In this document: positions 25,655 through 35,022 of the stretch, one piece after another
Numbering within the stretch: the first letter of the stretch is position 1
Layout of the letters: the number at the start of each line of letters is the position of its first letter
Source of the DNA: Rhizobium sp. BK376
GTDB lineage: Bacteria > Pseudomonadota > Alphaproteobacteria > Rhizobiales > Rhizobiaceae
Reading direction: 5' to 3'
Assembly: GCF_004341625.1 (NCBI RefSeq)
Contig: NZ_SLZG01000022.1
Span: 1 to 64,000 of the forward strand
Length of the DNA stretch: 64,000 nucleotides
Notes under the pieces: generated by a model
Told to the model about the DNA's origin: nothing
Seen by the model: only the letters and a program-made list of their open reading frames with translations
Database searches by the model: none
Translations under genes and position numbers: made by a program

Positions 25655-26435
25655 GTGCTGCCTGCCCAAAATAAGCGACCTTGACGTGCGGATCTTCGAG
25701 AACCTCGGCCGGTGAACCTCTTGCGATGACACGACCTTCTGCGAGAGCCACGCAATCCGCGCAGAGCTTACGGACGAGGTCGACGTCATGTTCGATGACT
25801 ATCAGTGTAAAAGGGTCTTCGGTATGGTAACTGCGCAGCGTATCGACCAGTCGCCGCCGTTCGCCGGCATCGAGGCCGGCGGCGGGTTCGTCCAACAAAA
25901 GCACCTTCGGTCTGACGAGCAGAAGCCGGGCGATTTCGACGAGCCGCCGGCTGGCGAACGGAAGCTCCGCGGCAAGACGATGCGCATCTTGCAGCAGTCC
26001 CAGTCCCGCCAGTGTCTTCATGACCGTGGCGATATCGCGTGCGCGGCAGTTCCGTTGCGACTGCAGGTTCAGAAGTTGCGCCATCAAAGGCGGTTGCGGC
26101 AATCGTTCGCACCCGACGAGCACGTTGTCGAAAACGCTTTCTCGCTCCAGCAGCCGGACTGTCTGGAAGCCGCGCACGATGCCCATTTCCGCCCTTGCGC
26201 GCGCGGTCGAAGGCGAGATGTCGCGTCCGTCCAGTTCGAGCGTCCCCGACGTCATCGCGGTGAAGCCGGAAATCGCATTGAGGAGGGTCGTCTTGCCCGC
26301 GCCATTCGGTCCGATCAGGCCGGTGATTACACCTGGGCGGAATTCGACGGTCACACCGGCAACGGCAGCCACTGCCCCGTACTGCACGCCAACTTCCCTG
26401 ACGGTGAGTTTGCCGTCACTGCCGGTTCTAACCAT
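25647..26435 (-). CDS. Branched-chain-type ABC transporter ATP-binding protein (LivG-like)
   Basis: A 262-residue ATPase: Walker A GPNGAGKTT, the LivG hallmark RGFQTVRLLERESVFDNVLVG, Walker B VLLLDEPAAGLD. The signature motif is degenerate: AELPFASRRLVEIARLL stands where LSYGxQRR is usual, with LPFAS for LSGGQ. Start at 26435 is supported by AGAGGCGG upstream and an 8-bp overlap with the LivM-like gene. It pairs with the LivF-like subunit at the inner face of the membrane. Confidence 0.9.
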   Translation of the reverse strand: MVRTGSDGKLTVREVGVQYGAVAAVAGVTVEFRPGVITGLIGPNGAGKTTLLNAISGFTAMTSGTLELDGRDISPSTARARAEMGIVRGFQTVRLLERESVFDNVLVGCERLPQPPLMAQLLNLQSQRNCRARDIATVMKTLAGLGLLQDAHRLAAELPFASRRLVEIARLLLVRPKVLLLDEPAAGLDAGERRRLVDTLRSYHTEDPFTLIVIEHDVDLVRKLCADCVALAEGRVIARGSPAEVLEDPHVKVAYFGQAAHA

Positions 26436-27462
26436 GGTTCCGCCTCTTGAGCTGCAGGACACCAAAAAGTCTTGAGAAACCTTCCGTAAGGCCGCCAGGC
26501 AGCAACAGAGTGATGGCGATCAGGACAAAGCCGCCAAGCAGTGGGAAGAGATTGGTATAACCGAGTGCCGTGAATACCTCCGGCACGAGAACGATATAGG
26601 CGGCGCCGAGCCAGGCGCCGACGGTTCGCCCTGCGCCGCCCAAGATGACGGCAACAAGAAAATTCACTGATCCGAAAAGGTTGAATGTGGTCGGTGATAC
26701 GAAGCCGGAAATATATGCATAAAGACAACCGGCAATGCCGGCGAAGACTGCCGACATGATGAACGCGGTAATCTTCGTCCTGATGATGCGAATGCCGATC
26801 GAGGTTGCCGCAAGTTCGGAGTCGCGAACCGCAAGCATACGGCGGCCGATCTGCGAGCGAGATATTTGTATGGTCAGCAGGGTGGCCAAGGTCGCGACCG
26901 CTACGGCAAGCACATACGCATGCAGCGGAACCACGGTGCTGAAAGAGGAAATCTCCAGCGGCGAGACCGCCATTCCCTGCGAGCCGCCGGTTGTTTGGTC
27001 GCTGTGGTTGATCGCCCAGATGAAGAGTTCTCCGAAGAGAAGCGTCACAAGCGAGAGCCGCAAACCCGAAAGTCGTAGCGTCGGCACTGCGACAACAGCT
27101 CCGGCAATGATTGCGATTAGGACGATCACTGGGACCTGCTGCCATATCGGCCAAGACCAGTTCGCCATCATCGCGGCCGCATATGCGCCCAGTCCGAAGA
27201 AGCTTGCATGGGAGAGTGAAAGCTGTCCGGTTCGTCCGAAGACGATGTCGAGGCCGAGTGTCGCAATGGCATAGATCGCGACTTGGGTAGCGAGATAGAG
27301 GTAGTAGTCGCTCAATGTAAACGGCAGTACCGCCGCCAGCGCCACCAATAAAGCAATCATGGAGATCTTTGATAACCGGCGATCTCCCGATGGCAGGGTC
27401 GCGGCCTTCATCTCGTCATGGGCTGGCATGGCAATCTCAAGCGCGGGCTTCATGTCGCTCAT
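26428..27462 (-). CDS. Branched-chain-type ABC transporter permease (LivM-like)
   Basis: A 344-residue polytopic permease of the LivM type: LATQVAIYAIATLGLDIVFGRTGQLSLSHASFFGLGAYAA is the family's first conserved block (given here only to mark residues about 57-97), and the inner loop EAA-like region (RDSELAATSIGIRI) contacts the ATPase. About nine membrane helices. ATG 27462 is preferred over a TTG two codons upstream. It overlaps the LivH-like gene by 26 bp. Confidence 0.9.
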   Translation of the reverse strand: MSDMKPALEIAMPAHDEMKAATLPSGDRRLSKISMIALLVALAAVLPFTLSDYYLYLATQVAIYAIATLGLDIVFGRTGQLSLSHASFFGLGAYAAAMMANWSWPIWQQVPVIVLIAIIAGAVVAVPTLRLSGLRLSLVTLLFGELFIWAINHSDQTTGGSQGMAVSPLEISSFSTVVPLHAYVLAVAVATLATLLTIQISRSQIGRRMLAVRDSELAATSIGIRIIRTKITAFIMSAVFAGIAGCLYAYISGFVSPTTFNLFGSVNFLVAVILGGAGRTVGAWLGAAYIVLVPEVFTALGYTNLFPLLGGFVLIAITLLLPGGLTEGFSRLFGVLQLKRRNHG

Positions 27463-28327
27463 CCACAAAACGCTTTGGCATCAAGGTCAGGATTGCGACC
27501 ACCAGAATGAAGAGCGCAGGTACGCCTCCGGCTTCGCCGAAAAAATAGATTGCAAACGCCTGGTAAAGCGCGACGAAAAACGCGGCGAGGATTGGTGGCC
27601 AATATCGTTCGAGGCCGCCGATCATCCCGGCAATAAAGACATTGATGACGAGTGGGGTCATGTAAAAGGAGCTGACGGAAAGCCGGCTGGCAAACATCAT
27701 CCCGGCAATGGAGACGAGTAGCCCCGAAAGCGCCCATGTCCACGTCCGCAACGCCGGAACCGATATTCCGACGCTTTGCGCAATATCTGTATCTTCTGCT
27801 GCCGCTCGCAACGAGATGCCGAGCGTCGTGTGTCGCAATACGATGTGGCCGATAACCACGAACACCAGGCCGAGAGCGATTGCCAGAAGATCGTTGGCGT
27901 TGATGAAGACACCTCCGACTGTCCAGGAAATATCCGACAGAAGTCTGAGATAGCTTCGTGCACTGGTACCGAGGATCAACTCGGCGAGCGATGTCAGCAG
28001 AAGAAGCTCGCCAAGCGTGACGACAAAGTCGAGGCCCTGCCGATGGGCTATCCGCCGGAGAATCACAAGGTCCGTCAAGGCCGAGATGATTACCGCCGCG
28101 CCCGTTGCCACCAGCACGGCCAGCCAGATCGGCCAGCCGTTCTCGGCATAGAGCCAGTAGCTGCCAAATGCAGACACCATACCGATCTGACCATAGGCAA
28201 AATTTATATTCTTGCTGACCTGGTAGACGATCAGGACTCCGAGCAACATGATCGCATAAAGCGCCCCGGTCGCCAGGCCGCTGAGCGCCACCTGAAGAAG
28301 TGTCGCTAAGTTGATACTTGCCATCAT
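27437..28327 (-). CDS. Branched-chain-type ABC transporter permease (LivH-like)
   Basis: A 296-residue permease with the LivH pattern: GLATGALYAIMLLGVLIVYQ, NINFAYGQIGMVSAF, the EAA-type loop AAAEDTDIAQSVGISV, and eight or so membrane helices. ATG 28327 follows AGGGGGAA. It lies 25 bp from the binding-protein gene, and the neighbouring permease overlaps it, so the transporter is one transcription unit. Confidence 0.9.
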   Translation of the reverse strand: MMASINLATLLQVALSGLATGALYAIMLLGVLIVYQVSKNINFAYGQIGMVSAFGSYWLYAENGWPIWLAVLVATGAAVIISALTDLVILRRIAHRQGLDFVVTLGELLLLTSLAELILGTSARSYLRLLSDISWTVGGVFINANDLLAIALGLVFVVIGHIVLRHTTLGISLRAAAEDTDIAQSVGISVPALRTWTWALSGLLVSIAGMMFASRLSVSSFYMTPLVINVFIAGMIGGLERYWPPILAAFFVALYQAFAIYFFGEAGGVPALFILVVAILTLMPKRFVDERHEARA

Positions 28328-28352
28328 CAAGGCTTCCCCCTTGAACGGGTAA

Positions 28353-29564
28353 CTATTTGACAGAGGTGAACGGCATGACTTCCTTGGTTTTGTCGCCTTC
28401 CAGCTTCACGAGACCGACAGCATTTACACCCTGTCGCAATTCAGGTCCGAATGTTATGGGCGGGAGAATGCCCGTCTCGAAATTCTTCATGCTTTCCAAG
28501 GATGCCATCAGGCAGGAGCGCGTCAGGGCCTTGCTGTCCTGAAGGGCCTTGACGGTAATCTGCGCCTGGCTCCATCCAAGCTCTTCGAACTTGCCGGGAT
28601 CGCGTCCAGTCTTTGCCTTGAAGTCGGAGACGAACTTCTTGACCAACGGGTCCGCGCTATCGAGTTTTGCGGTCTCTTCGGCAATGATCATACCCTGCGA
28701 CAAATGACCGAAACCCTTGATGTAGTTCTCGTCGTCCATGCCGGCCCAGGCCGCGGTCTGCGGCTTGTAGCCGATACGTGACATGGATTCGAGCAATTGA
28801 CCGGTATCGGCATTGGTCAGGATCAGGAACACCCAGTCGGCATTGGCGTCGCGCAATTGTGTTGCGATCGGTGTCATGTCAGCTGTGCCCGGCACTTCCG
28901 GGATATAGTTTACCTTGATGTCGGTGCCTTTGACAGCGGCATCCATCCCGGCTTTGGAATCGTCGCCGACATTGCCCTGGACGCCGACAAGTCCGAGTGA
29001 CTTGGGTTTGAAATTCTTGACCACGTAGTCGGTCATGATTTGAAATTCGGTGATGTAGTTGACCGCCGTCATGAAGACATGAGGCGTCTTCATCGTGCCG
29101 AGCTCGCTGGACGGAGCATAGGGGGCAATGGCCGGTACGCCGGAGCGTTCGATGAAGGGAACGGTTGCGAGAAAATTTGGTGTTCCTTCGCCGCCGGCGA
29201 TCGCAAATACGCCTTCGCGCTGAATAAGCGTGCGAATCTGCTGTTGCGCTACCGATGGAGTATATTGATCGTCGAGGACGGTATACTTGATCTTTCGTCC
29301 CTGGATGCCGCCCGCGTCATTGATGATGTCGTAGTATGCTTGGGCGCCGGCTCGGGCACCGATACCGCCTGCGGCTGCTGAGCCGCTCAACGGCATCAGC
29401 GAACCAAGTTTGATTTCCGTCTTGGTGACGCCGGTCGTTTTTTCATTCGGATTGCATTCGGTCGCGTTCGCGACGTTCGCGAAGAGTGTGCTCAGGGTTG
29501 CAAGTGATGCGAGAAGTCGAATCGAGCGGCGTGAGACACCATAAGTATACTTTGTAGTGCGCAT
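28353..29564 (-). CDS. ABC transporter substrate-binding protein (Leu/Ile/Val-binding fold)
   Basis: A 403-residue periplasmic protein. A signal peptide (MRTTKYTYGVSRRSIRLLAS onward, with cleavage near NATEC) is followed by a Peripla_BP_6 domain (EIKLGSLMPLSGSAAAGG, GRKIKYTVLDDQYTPSVA, FAIAGGEGTPN). The frame is open to 29771, but the upstream part is not family-like and AAGAAGGG stands before ATG 29564. First gene of the operon. Ligands of such proteins range from branched amino acids to amides, urea and aromatic acids; the hydrolases at the end of the operon favour an amide. Confidence 0.9.
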   Translation of the reverse strand: MRTTKYTYGVSRRSIRLLASLATLSTLFANVANATECNPNEKTTGVTKTEIKLGSLMPLSGSAAAGGIGARAGAQAYYDIINDAGGIQGRKIKYTVLDDQYTPSVAQQQIRTLIQREGVFAIAGGEGTPNFLATVPFIERSGVPAIAPYAPSSELGTMKTPHVFMTAVNYITEFQIMTDYVVKNFKPKSLGLVGVQGNVGDDSKAGMDAAVKGTDIKVNYIPEVPGTADMTPIATQLRDANADWVFLILTNADTGQLLESMSRIGYKPQTAAWAGMDDENYIKGFGHLSQGMIIAEETAKLDSADPLVKKFVSDFKAKTGRDPGKFEELGWSQAQITVKALQDSKALTRSCLMASLESMKNFETGILPPITFGPELRQGVNAVGLVKLEGDKTKEVMPFTSVK

Positions 29565-29589
29565 TGCTGTTCCCTTCTTCTTTGGCTTT

Positions 29590-30450
29590 TCATGTCTCTT
29601 GGTTGTCATCCATCGCAGGCAAGGGAGAGCTGTTGATCGGAGCTCTGAAGCCGCGATTGTCCTGCTCGCCTTTGGTCGAGGGAAAATAGCTCTCCTGGGC
29701 GCGAAGCTTGTGTGAAATAGCATCAGCCGCCGCGACGATGAGGTCTCCGTAGCGGTCAAAATCCGCGCCATCGCTTGCCGCGCCGAGAAAGCTGAGGCTG
29801 ATGCCAGCTATCGGAGCGCCGGTAACGTCGACGATTGCGGCACCCACGCCGCAGACACCGGGATAGCTCTCCTCCATCATTGGTACCCAGCGTCGCGCAC
29901 GATGCCGTGCAAGCTGGCGGTCAAGATCGTCCCGCGTCTGCAGCGATTGTGCGGTCAAGCCAGTCAGCCGATCGACCCCGAGAATCCGATCGAGCTCGGA
30001 TTTATCCATCGACAGGAGCATCGCTTTTCCGGTCGCAGTCGTCGCCGCCGGCAGTCGATCGCCCGGCGTCCAGAGGAAGCGAATGGGCTGGCTTCCCTCG
30101 CGCACGCCCAAAATAACAATCTCGTCGCCGTAAAGCTTGCCCAGATAGGAGGTAAATCCTGTTTGCTGCGTCAGATGGAGCATCGTCTGGTCTGCAATCT
30201 TTGTGAGCGGATTGTCAGTCAAGTAAAGTGCGCCGACCTCGCAGGCGGTTACGCCGATGCGGTACTTCACACCGTCGGAAGCCCGTTCCAGGAAGCCTGC
30301 CTGTTCCAATGTGGTCAGTATCCGCGTCACGGCAGTTCTGGAGACTTTGAGCTTTCTGCAGATTTCCGCCGTGCTGAGCTCCGTCTCGCCGCGCCGGAAG
30401 GCTCGCAGAACCTGGAGAGTTTTCTCGACGGTCTTTAAAGTTTCGCTCAT
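29590..30450 (-). CDS. IclR family transcriptional regulator
   Basis: A 286-residue IclR regulator. It has the N-terminal winged HTH (TVEKTLQVLRAFRRGE, STAEICRKLKVSRTAVTRILTTLEQAGFL), an effector domain (TTATGKAMLLSM, LAxRRWVPMMEESYPGVCGVGAAIVD, the IclR Cys/Gly motif), and a 30-residue non-conserved tail. ATG 30450 gives the standard MSETLKTVEKTL opening. It stands immediately upstream of the transporter operon, 25 bp before the binding-protein start, so it is likely co-transcribed and controls both the operon and the divergent GAF gene. Confidence 0.9.
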   Translation of the reverse strand: MSETLKTVEKTLQVLRAFRRGETELSTAEICRKLKVSRTAVTRILTTLEQAGFLERASDGVKYRIGVTACEVGALYLTDNPLTKIADQTMLHLTQQTGFTSYLGKLYGDEIVILGVREGSQPIRFLWTPGDRLPAATTATGKAMLLSMDKSELDRILGVDRLTGLTAQSLQTRDDLDRQLARHRARRWVPMMEESYPGVCGVGAAIVDVTGAPIAGISLSFLGAASDGADFDRYGDLIVAAADAISHKLRAQESYFPSTKGEQDNRGFRAPINSSPLPAMDDNQET

Positions 30451-30455
30451 GATGT

Positions 30456-30487
30456 CCGATATTCGGTTATCGCATCCTGAAATCGGA
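30456..30487. promoter_or_regulatory. Candidate IclR operator pair
   Basis: CCGATATTCGG (30456-30466) is an 11-bp palindrome a few bases before the iclR start, and ATCGGA (30482-30487) is the reverse complement of its TCCGAT half. This is a plausible autoregulatory site in the region shared with the divergent GAF gene. Position and symmetry are the only support. Confidence 0.35.
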
Positions 30488-30656
30488 TAGTATCGCTCGA
30501 AATCGCTGCCGTCAATGCGGGGGTGCACAAATATTTTGCTTGCCTATTTTTTGCTCTGGTTTCTAATTGGTGTGCTTTAGGCTGCCTTTTGTGCGTGCAT
30601 TTACGCATCGCCGTCGCCCTATGATGGAGAGCACGCCCAATAACAGGAAACGCACT

Positions 30657-31118
30657 ATGCAGCAGTTGCTATCCCTGCTCGCCGAGCCCAATCAGCCCGA
30701 TCGCCTCTATGCCGCGCTCCGCGAGGTTCTTGCGGAAACGGTTGGATATAAGTTGCTCACGTTTCTGTGCGTCGACGGCCTTACCATGAGGCGCGTCTAT
30801 TCGACATTACCGGAAACCTATCCCGTGTCGGCCAGCAAACGGATGGGACCGACGGCGTGGGGGGAAAAGGTGTTGCAAAACAAGGAGCCCTTCCTCGGAA
30901 CCGATATGGATGCGATGAGCTGGGCTTTTTTTGATCATGAGCTGATTGCGAGCCTTGGGCTCGGATCAGCCATTACCGTTCCGGTGGTTTATAATGGCGA
31001 GGCGCTTGGTTCCATGAACCTGCTTCACGAGGAGCATTTTTATCAGCCCCGCCACTTGGAGCTTGCGCTTCCGTTTGCTCAATTTCTCATACCGGCGTTC
31101 TTGGGACATCAGCGCTAG
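30657..31118 (+). CDS. GAF domain protein
   Basis: A 153-residue single GAF domain (MQQLLSLLAEPNQPDRLYAAL, KLLTFLCVDG, GPTAWGEKVLQNKEPFLGTD, IASLGLGSAITVPVVYNGEALGSMNLL). It has no output domain, so it binds a small ligand or acts as a sensing partner. ATG 30657 has AGGAAACGC upstream; starts at 30621/30624 are possible but lack a good site. Divergent from the IclR regulator and probably controlled by it, so likely part of the same catabolic system. Confidence 0.75.
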   Translation: MQQLLSLLAEPNQPDRLYAALREVLAETVGYKLLTFLCVDGLTMRRVYSTLPETYPVSASKRMGPTAWGEKVLQNKEPFLGTDMDAMSWAFFDHELIASLGLGSAITVPVVYNGEALGSMNLLHEEHFYQPRHLELALPFAQFLIPAFLGHQR

Positions 31119-31226
31119 CTTTGTAGCTGCGCTCGGGCTTCGTTGCCCTGGCTGATCGTCGCCGCCGACCGCCGAGAGTGAGAAAAGGCAACAATGACAG
31201 TATTGGGATCGCGTTCCAGTCTCATT

Positions 31227-31640
31227 TTAGGCCAGCCGGCATATGTGGACGGAGCAACGGGCCTTGTGGATTATGCGGTCAACGATTGAGCCGAAAAACT
31301 TATCCAGAATGTCTTCGGGATGGGCGCCAATCACGATGCAGTCGGCACCGACCTCCTCTGCAATCCTTATGATTGTGTGCACAGCTTCGCCTGTGCACAC
31401 ATGCATGATCGGTTTCAGCGGCAGAGATCGGGTTATCTCGACGAGTTTGTGATCCGCATCTTTCAACAGCTCGACAGCGCGTGGCTCGGGATGCTGCGGC
31501 GAGACGGCCGGAAAGCCTTCAACGACGTGCACCAGGTGCAGGTCTCCACCGGGGGCCAGCAGGGTGATAGAGGTGGCCACCAACTGCCGCGCCCGCTCCC
31601 GCGAGCCCAGTCCGATCGCGCAGACGATAGTCTTATACAT
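31227..31640 (-). CDS. Universal stress protein (UspA family)
   Basis: A 137-residue single-domain Usp: YKTIVCAIGLGSRERARQL at the N-terminus and, at the C-terminus, GAHPEDILDKFFGSIVDRIIHKARCSVHIC, which contains the GxxGx(9)GS-like nucleotide-binding pattern (marking residues about 108-137). ATG 31640 is the standard start; the frame extends upstream without family signal. A perfect TTGA-N6-TCAA box lies 131 bp upstream. Usp proteins of this kind are induced by starvation or low oxygen. Confidence 0.85.
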   Translation of the reverse strand: MYKTIVCAIGLGSRERARQLVATSITLLAPGGDLHLVHVVEGFPAVSPQHPEPRAVELLKDADHKLVEITRSLPLKPIMHVCTGEAVHTIIRIAEEVGADCIVIGAHPEDILDKFFGSIVDRIIHKARCSVHICRLA

Positions 31641-31765
31641 TGGCAGCTGCTCCCATTTCTCTTCGCAGTTCTCGGTTAGCCAAGTCTCGTCGCGGCCGCC
31701 AGCCCCAGGAACGGAAGACGGCTTGTCCAGCGCCGGCGGACCAAAGATACGATGCAAGCGATGCT

Positions 31766-34405
31766 TCAGCCTTGATCGGGGTCAAGGGCCGATGCCTGCC
31801 TGGAGCGCGCCAATGCCCGACTTTTCTTTCGCCTGCCCTGTGGCTGCTTTCGAAAATAGACCCGCTTGACCGCCTCAAGCGACACGACGAATGCAAGCGA
31901 AATGCCAAAGAGCCCAGCCAGGATCGAACCGGGAATCGGGACAAATCCAAACACGCCGGCGAACGGGAGATAGGGGAGCGCAGTACCCAGAATTGCCACA
32001 GCAATTGTCGCCGAAAGAAGAAGAGGGCCGGGCCGACTTTTCCAGAACGGCCCGGGTGTCCGCACGACCAGCATCGTCGAGAGCTGGGTGATCAGGGATT
32101 CCACGAACCAGCCGGAACGAAACTGCTCCGCGCCTGCTGCAGCGACAGCCAGAAGAAAAACGAATGTCAGGATGTCGAACACGGAACTCAGCGGTCCGAA
32201 CCACAACATGAAACGCTGTATGCGGGCGATATCCCATTGTTGGGGCCGGCGCAGGGTCGTTGAATCGACATTGTCGGTGGCGATCGCCATCGAAGGGATA
32301 TCCGACAGCAGATTGTTCAAAAGAATCTGTTTGGCCAGCAGGGGCAGGAAGGGAAGGGCCATCGAGGCTGCCGCCATGCTGGCCATGTTTCCGAAATTCG
32401 CGCTGGTTGCGATCGATATATATTTGAGGGTGTTCGCAAATGTGCGACGTCCGTCGTCGACACCGCGGGCAAGGACCGAAAGATCACGTTGCAAGAGTAC
32501 GATGTCAGCGGCCTCGCGGGCGACGTCGACGGCGCTGTCTACCGAAATGCCGACATCGGCGTGCAAAGCAGGCGCATCGTTGATCCCGTCCCCCATATAG
32601 CCGACGACATGACCCGACTTGCGCAGGGCGGCAATGATGCGCTCCTTCTGATTGGGATCAATCTCGACGAACAGGTCGGTTTTGGTCGCCCGCGCAAAAA
32701 GCGCGTCATTGCTCATGGCCGCGATATCCGATCCGGTCAGCACCCGGTCGCATCCCAGCCCGATCGTGCGCGCAAGGTGGGCGACCACAAATCGGTTGTC
32801 CCCGGATATCACCTTCGTTTTAATCCCCCGTGCCGAGAGGCTGGAAAGCGCGACGGCCGCATCGGGCTTGGGTGGATCGATAAATAGCAGGAAGCCTTCA
32901 AGTTTCAGCCCCGTCTCGTCCTCCTTGGAAATCCGATCGCTCGCAAGCTCCTTGGTCGCGACCGCGATCACGCGCAATCCTGCCGTTCCCCAGTCACGGT
33001 ACCTTGTGTCTATGTCGGCCCTCATCGCTTCATCGAGCGCAATCGTCTTTCCGGTTGACGAGACGGCATGGGTGCAGACTTCCAGAATGTTTGACACCGC
33101 GCCCTTGGCGATCAGCCGTCTGGGACAATCCGGACCTTCCACGATGACGGATAGGCGCTTTCTCAAGAAGTCGTAGGGGATCTCGCCGCATTTGCGGTAG
33201 GAGGAGGGAAAATTCCTCTCCGCCAGGGATTGCTTGACTGCATCGTCGAGGGGGTTGCGCATACCGCTCTGCATTGTGGCGTTCAACCAGCCGAGATGCG
33301 CCACGGCTTGCGAATCCTTGCCGTCGGCTGTGACGCAACGGTCGAGATCGATCACACCCGTCGTCAGCGTTCCCGTCTTGTCGGTGCACAAGACGTCCAT
33401 GCTGCCGAGATTTTCCATCGCTTCCAGCCGACGAACAATCACGCCGGCGCGAGACATGATCCTTGCGCCCCTGGCAAGCGTCACGCTGATGATTGCCGGT
33501 AGAAGTTCGGGCGTGAGCCCGACGGCAAGGGCAAGAGAAAACAGCAGAGAATCGACAAGCGGCCTGTGAAGGACAAGGTTGGCGACAAAGACGACCAGAA
33601 CGATGCAAAGCATCACCTTGGTCATAAGGTAGCCGAAGTGACGGATGCCCTTGGCAAAATCGGTCTCCGGTATCTGGCGGGCGACCGCGCTTGCGATCGA
33701 AGCAAATTCGGTCCGGTTCCCGGTCGCGACCGCGACGACCGTCGCGGTTCCACTTCGAACCGACGTGCCGGTAAATACGCAGTTGAGCCGGCCAGAAAGT
33801 GCAGCCTCCGGCGCCGCCTTCCCGGGCGCCTTGGAGACGGGAAACGTCTCTCCGGTCAGTGAGGCTTCGCTGACATTCAGGTCCTGTGCCTCGAGGATGA
33901 CCGCATCTGCCGGGATGAGGCTACCGGCAGACAGTTCGATCAGATCTCCGGGAACGATTTCGTTGGCGGGTAAGATGACCGATGTCCCGTCCCGCCGCAC
34001 CGTCGTCGTCAGCGACACGCGCCTCTTTAGCGCCTCCACCGCGCGCTGGGCTCCATATTCTTGCGAAAACCCCAGCAGGCAGCTTGCAAGGACGATGACG
34101 CCGATGATGATGGCATCGTGCTTTTCGCCGAAGGCTGCAGCGACGACTGCAGCAAACACCAGAACCAGGACGAGAGGGCTGCGGAATTGGGCCGCAAGGG
34201 TGCGTAGCGCACCGCCTGTGTGCGCCGTTCGGATAGAGTTGCTTCCGACTACCCGAAGGCGCGCGGCCGCCTCATCGGACGACAGTCCGTTTGTCGCCGA
34301 CGTTGCAAGTGACACGACGATCTCACATCCTGTCTTCGTCCAGTATTTTTCCGGGCAGGCGAGCGCGTCGAGGCTTTGAGGGACAGGGGATGGTGGGGCA
34401 TGCAT
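31766..34405 (-). CDS. mgtA: Magnesium-translocating P-type ATPase (P3B)
   Basis: An 879-residue P-type ATPase. It has N-terminal helices, the actuator TGE (184-186), VGLTPELLP in the membrane ion site (about 295-303), the phosphorylation motif CTDKTGTLT (D342), the KGAxxxIL nucleotide segment, DPPKPDA, and the hinge MGDGINDAPAL. The order and the VGLTPELLP motif are those of MgtA/MgtB, which import Mg2+ into the cytoplasm. ATG 34405 has AAAGGAG six bases upstream; the frame is open further but without similarity. A perfect anaerobox stands about 60 bp upstream, so transcription is probably induced by the FNR-type regulator rather than only by Mg2+. Confidence 0.92.
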   Translation of the reverse strand: MHAPPSPVPQSLDALACPEKYWTKTGCEIVVSLATSATNGLSSDEAAARLRVVGSNSIRTAHTGGALRTLAAQFRSPLVLVLVFAAVVAAAFGEKHDAIIIGVIVLASCLLGFSQEYGAQRAVEALKRRVSLTTTVRRDGTSVILPANEIVPGDLIELSAGSLIPADAVILEAQDLNVSEASLTGETFPVSKAPGKAAPEAALSGRLNCVFTGTSVRSGTATVVAVATGNRTEFASIASAVARQIPETDFAKGIRHFGYLMTKVMLCIVLVVFVANLVLHRPLVDSLLFSLALAVGLTPELLPAIISVTLARGARIMSRAGVIVRRLEAMENLGSMDVLCTDKTGTLTTGVIDLDRCVTADGKDSQAVAHLGWLNATMQSGMRNPLDDAVKQSLAERNFPSSYRKCGEIPYDFLRKRLSVIVEGPDCPRRLIAKGAVSNILEVCTHAVSSTGKTIALDEAMRADIDTRYRDWGTAGLRVIAVATKELASDRISKEDETGLKLEGFLLFIDPPKPDAAVALSSLSARGIKTKVISGDNRFVVAHLARTIGLGCDRVLTGSDIAAMSNDALFARATKTDLFVEIDPNQKERIIAALRKSGHVVGYMGDGINDAPALHADVGISVDSAVDVAREAADIVLLQRDLSVLARGVDDGRRTFANTLKYISIATSANFGNMASMAAASMALPFLPLLAKQILLNNLLSDIPSMAIATDNVDSTTLRRPQQWDIARIQRFMLWFGPLSSVFDILTFVFLLAVAAAGAEQFRSGWFVESLITQLSTMLVVRTPGPFWKSRPGPLLLSATIAVAILGTALPYLPFAGVFGFVPIPGSILAGLFGISLAFVVSLEAVKRVYFRKQPQGRRKKSRALARSRQASALDPDQG
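31772..31785. promoter_or_regulatory. Anaerobox (TTGA-N6-TCAA) upstream of the Usp gene
   Basis: TTGATCGGGGTCAA, a perfect FNR/FixK-type palindrome. Its centre is about 138 bp before the Usp start on the minus strand and overlaps the 3' end of the P-type ATPase gene. Confidence 0.6.
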
Positions 34406-34460
34406 CAGCGGCTCCTTTGGCGGTGAGGCCGCAATTCTGCCAATATCAGCAGCGTTGACA

Positions 34461-34474
34461 TTGACGACAGTCAA
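34461..34474. promoter_or_regulatory. Anaerobox upstream of mgtA
   Basis: TTGACGACAGTCAA, perfect TTGA-N6-TCAA; its centre is about 62 bp before the mgtA start on the minus strand. Confidence 0.65.
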
Positions 34475-34549
34475 GCGACCAAGCTTTCGTCGAGCGTTAA
34501 ACGTCGGCACCCCGGGCCGCTTTTTGCCGTCCATCTGCCGGCATTCTTC

Positions 34550-34975
34550 CTATTGCATTGGCCTGGGCGGCTCGTCGTAGAAAAACGGGCGTGTCCATTG
34601 CGACGTCTTGTCTGCGGCCGCCGCGGGCGCACGATCCTGGCGGGTCAGGCAGCGCACCGCCTGTCCAAACAATATCGCGGAGAACAGGAGGGATATTCCC
34701 GAGCCAATTGTATCAAGCGCCAACAGCCATGGAACGATGGCCAGCCAGGCAGATATGGCAAGTCGTTCACAGGAGGAGTCCAGTGGGCGGTCGCGTCGCG
34801 CGCAGAAAAGGCCGATCCCGCAGATCGCCAGATTGATGGAGAGAACCGGCTCGGATGGGAGGTCTGGCAACAAAAGAAGCAAAATGGCTGAGCAGGCAAG
34901 GATGCCAACTGCAGAAATATCCATCCGATGTCCGTCGCTTGAAACAATCACGTCCGGCTTCCTTGTCCTCGTCAT
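34550..34975 (-). CDS. Small polytopic membrane protein
   Basis: A 141-residue (or 124-residue) protein with about four hydrophobic segments (GILACSAILLLLLPDLP, LSINLAICGIGLFCA, ISAWLAIVPWLLAL, GISLLFSAILFGQAV) and a polar C-terminus. I do not recognise the family. Two starts are possible: ATG 34975, which would leave almost no leader if the anaerobox centre (35015.5) sits at -41.5, and ATG 34924, which would give a 50-nt leader. Either way the box stands directly before the gene. It is followed by mgtA (145 bp away), same direction. Confidence 0.6.
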   Translation of the reverse strand: MTRTRKPDVIVSSDGHRMDISAVGILACSAILLLLLPDLPSEPVLSINLAICGIGLFCARRDRPLDSSCERLAISAWLAIVPWLLALDTIGSGISLLFSAILFGQAVRCLTRQDRAPAAAADKTSQWTRPFFYDEPPRPMQ

Positions 34976-35008
34976 AGATCGAAAATACCGGAGCCGGCCA
35001 GGCCGGCA

Positions 35009-35022
35009 TTGACAAACATCAA
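35009..35022. promoter_or_regulatory. Anaerobox upstream of the small membrane protein gene
   Basis: TTGACAAACATCAA, perfect TTGA-N6-TCAA, 34-40 bp before the more upstream start candidate (34975) and about 85 bp before the other. Confidence 0.65.
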
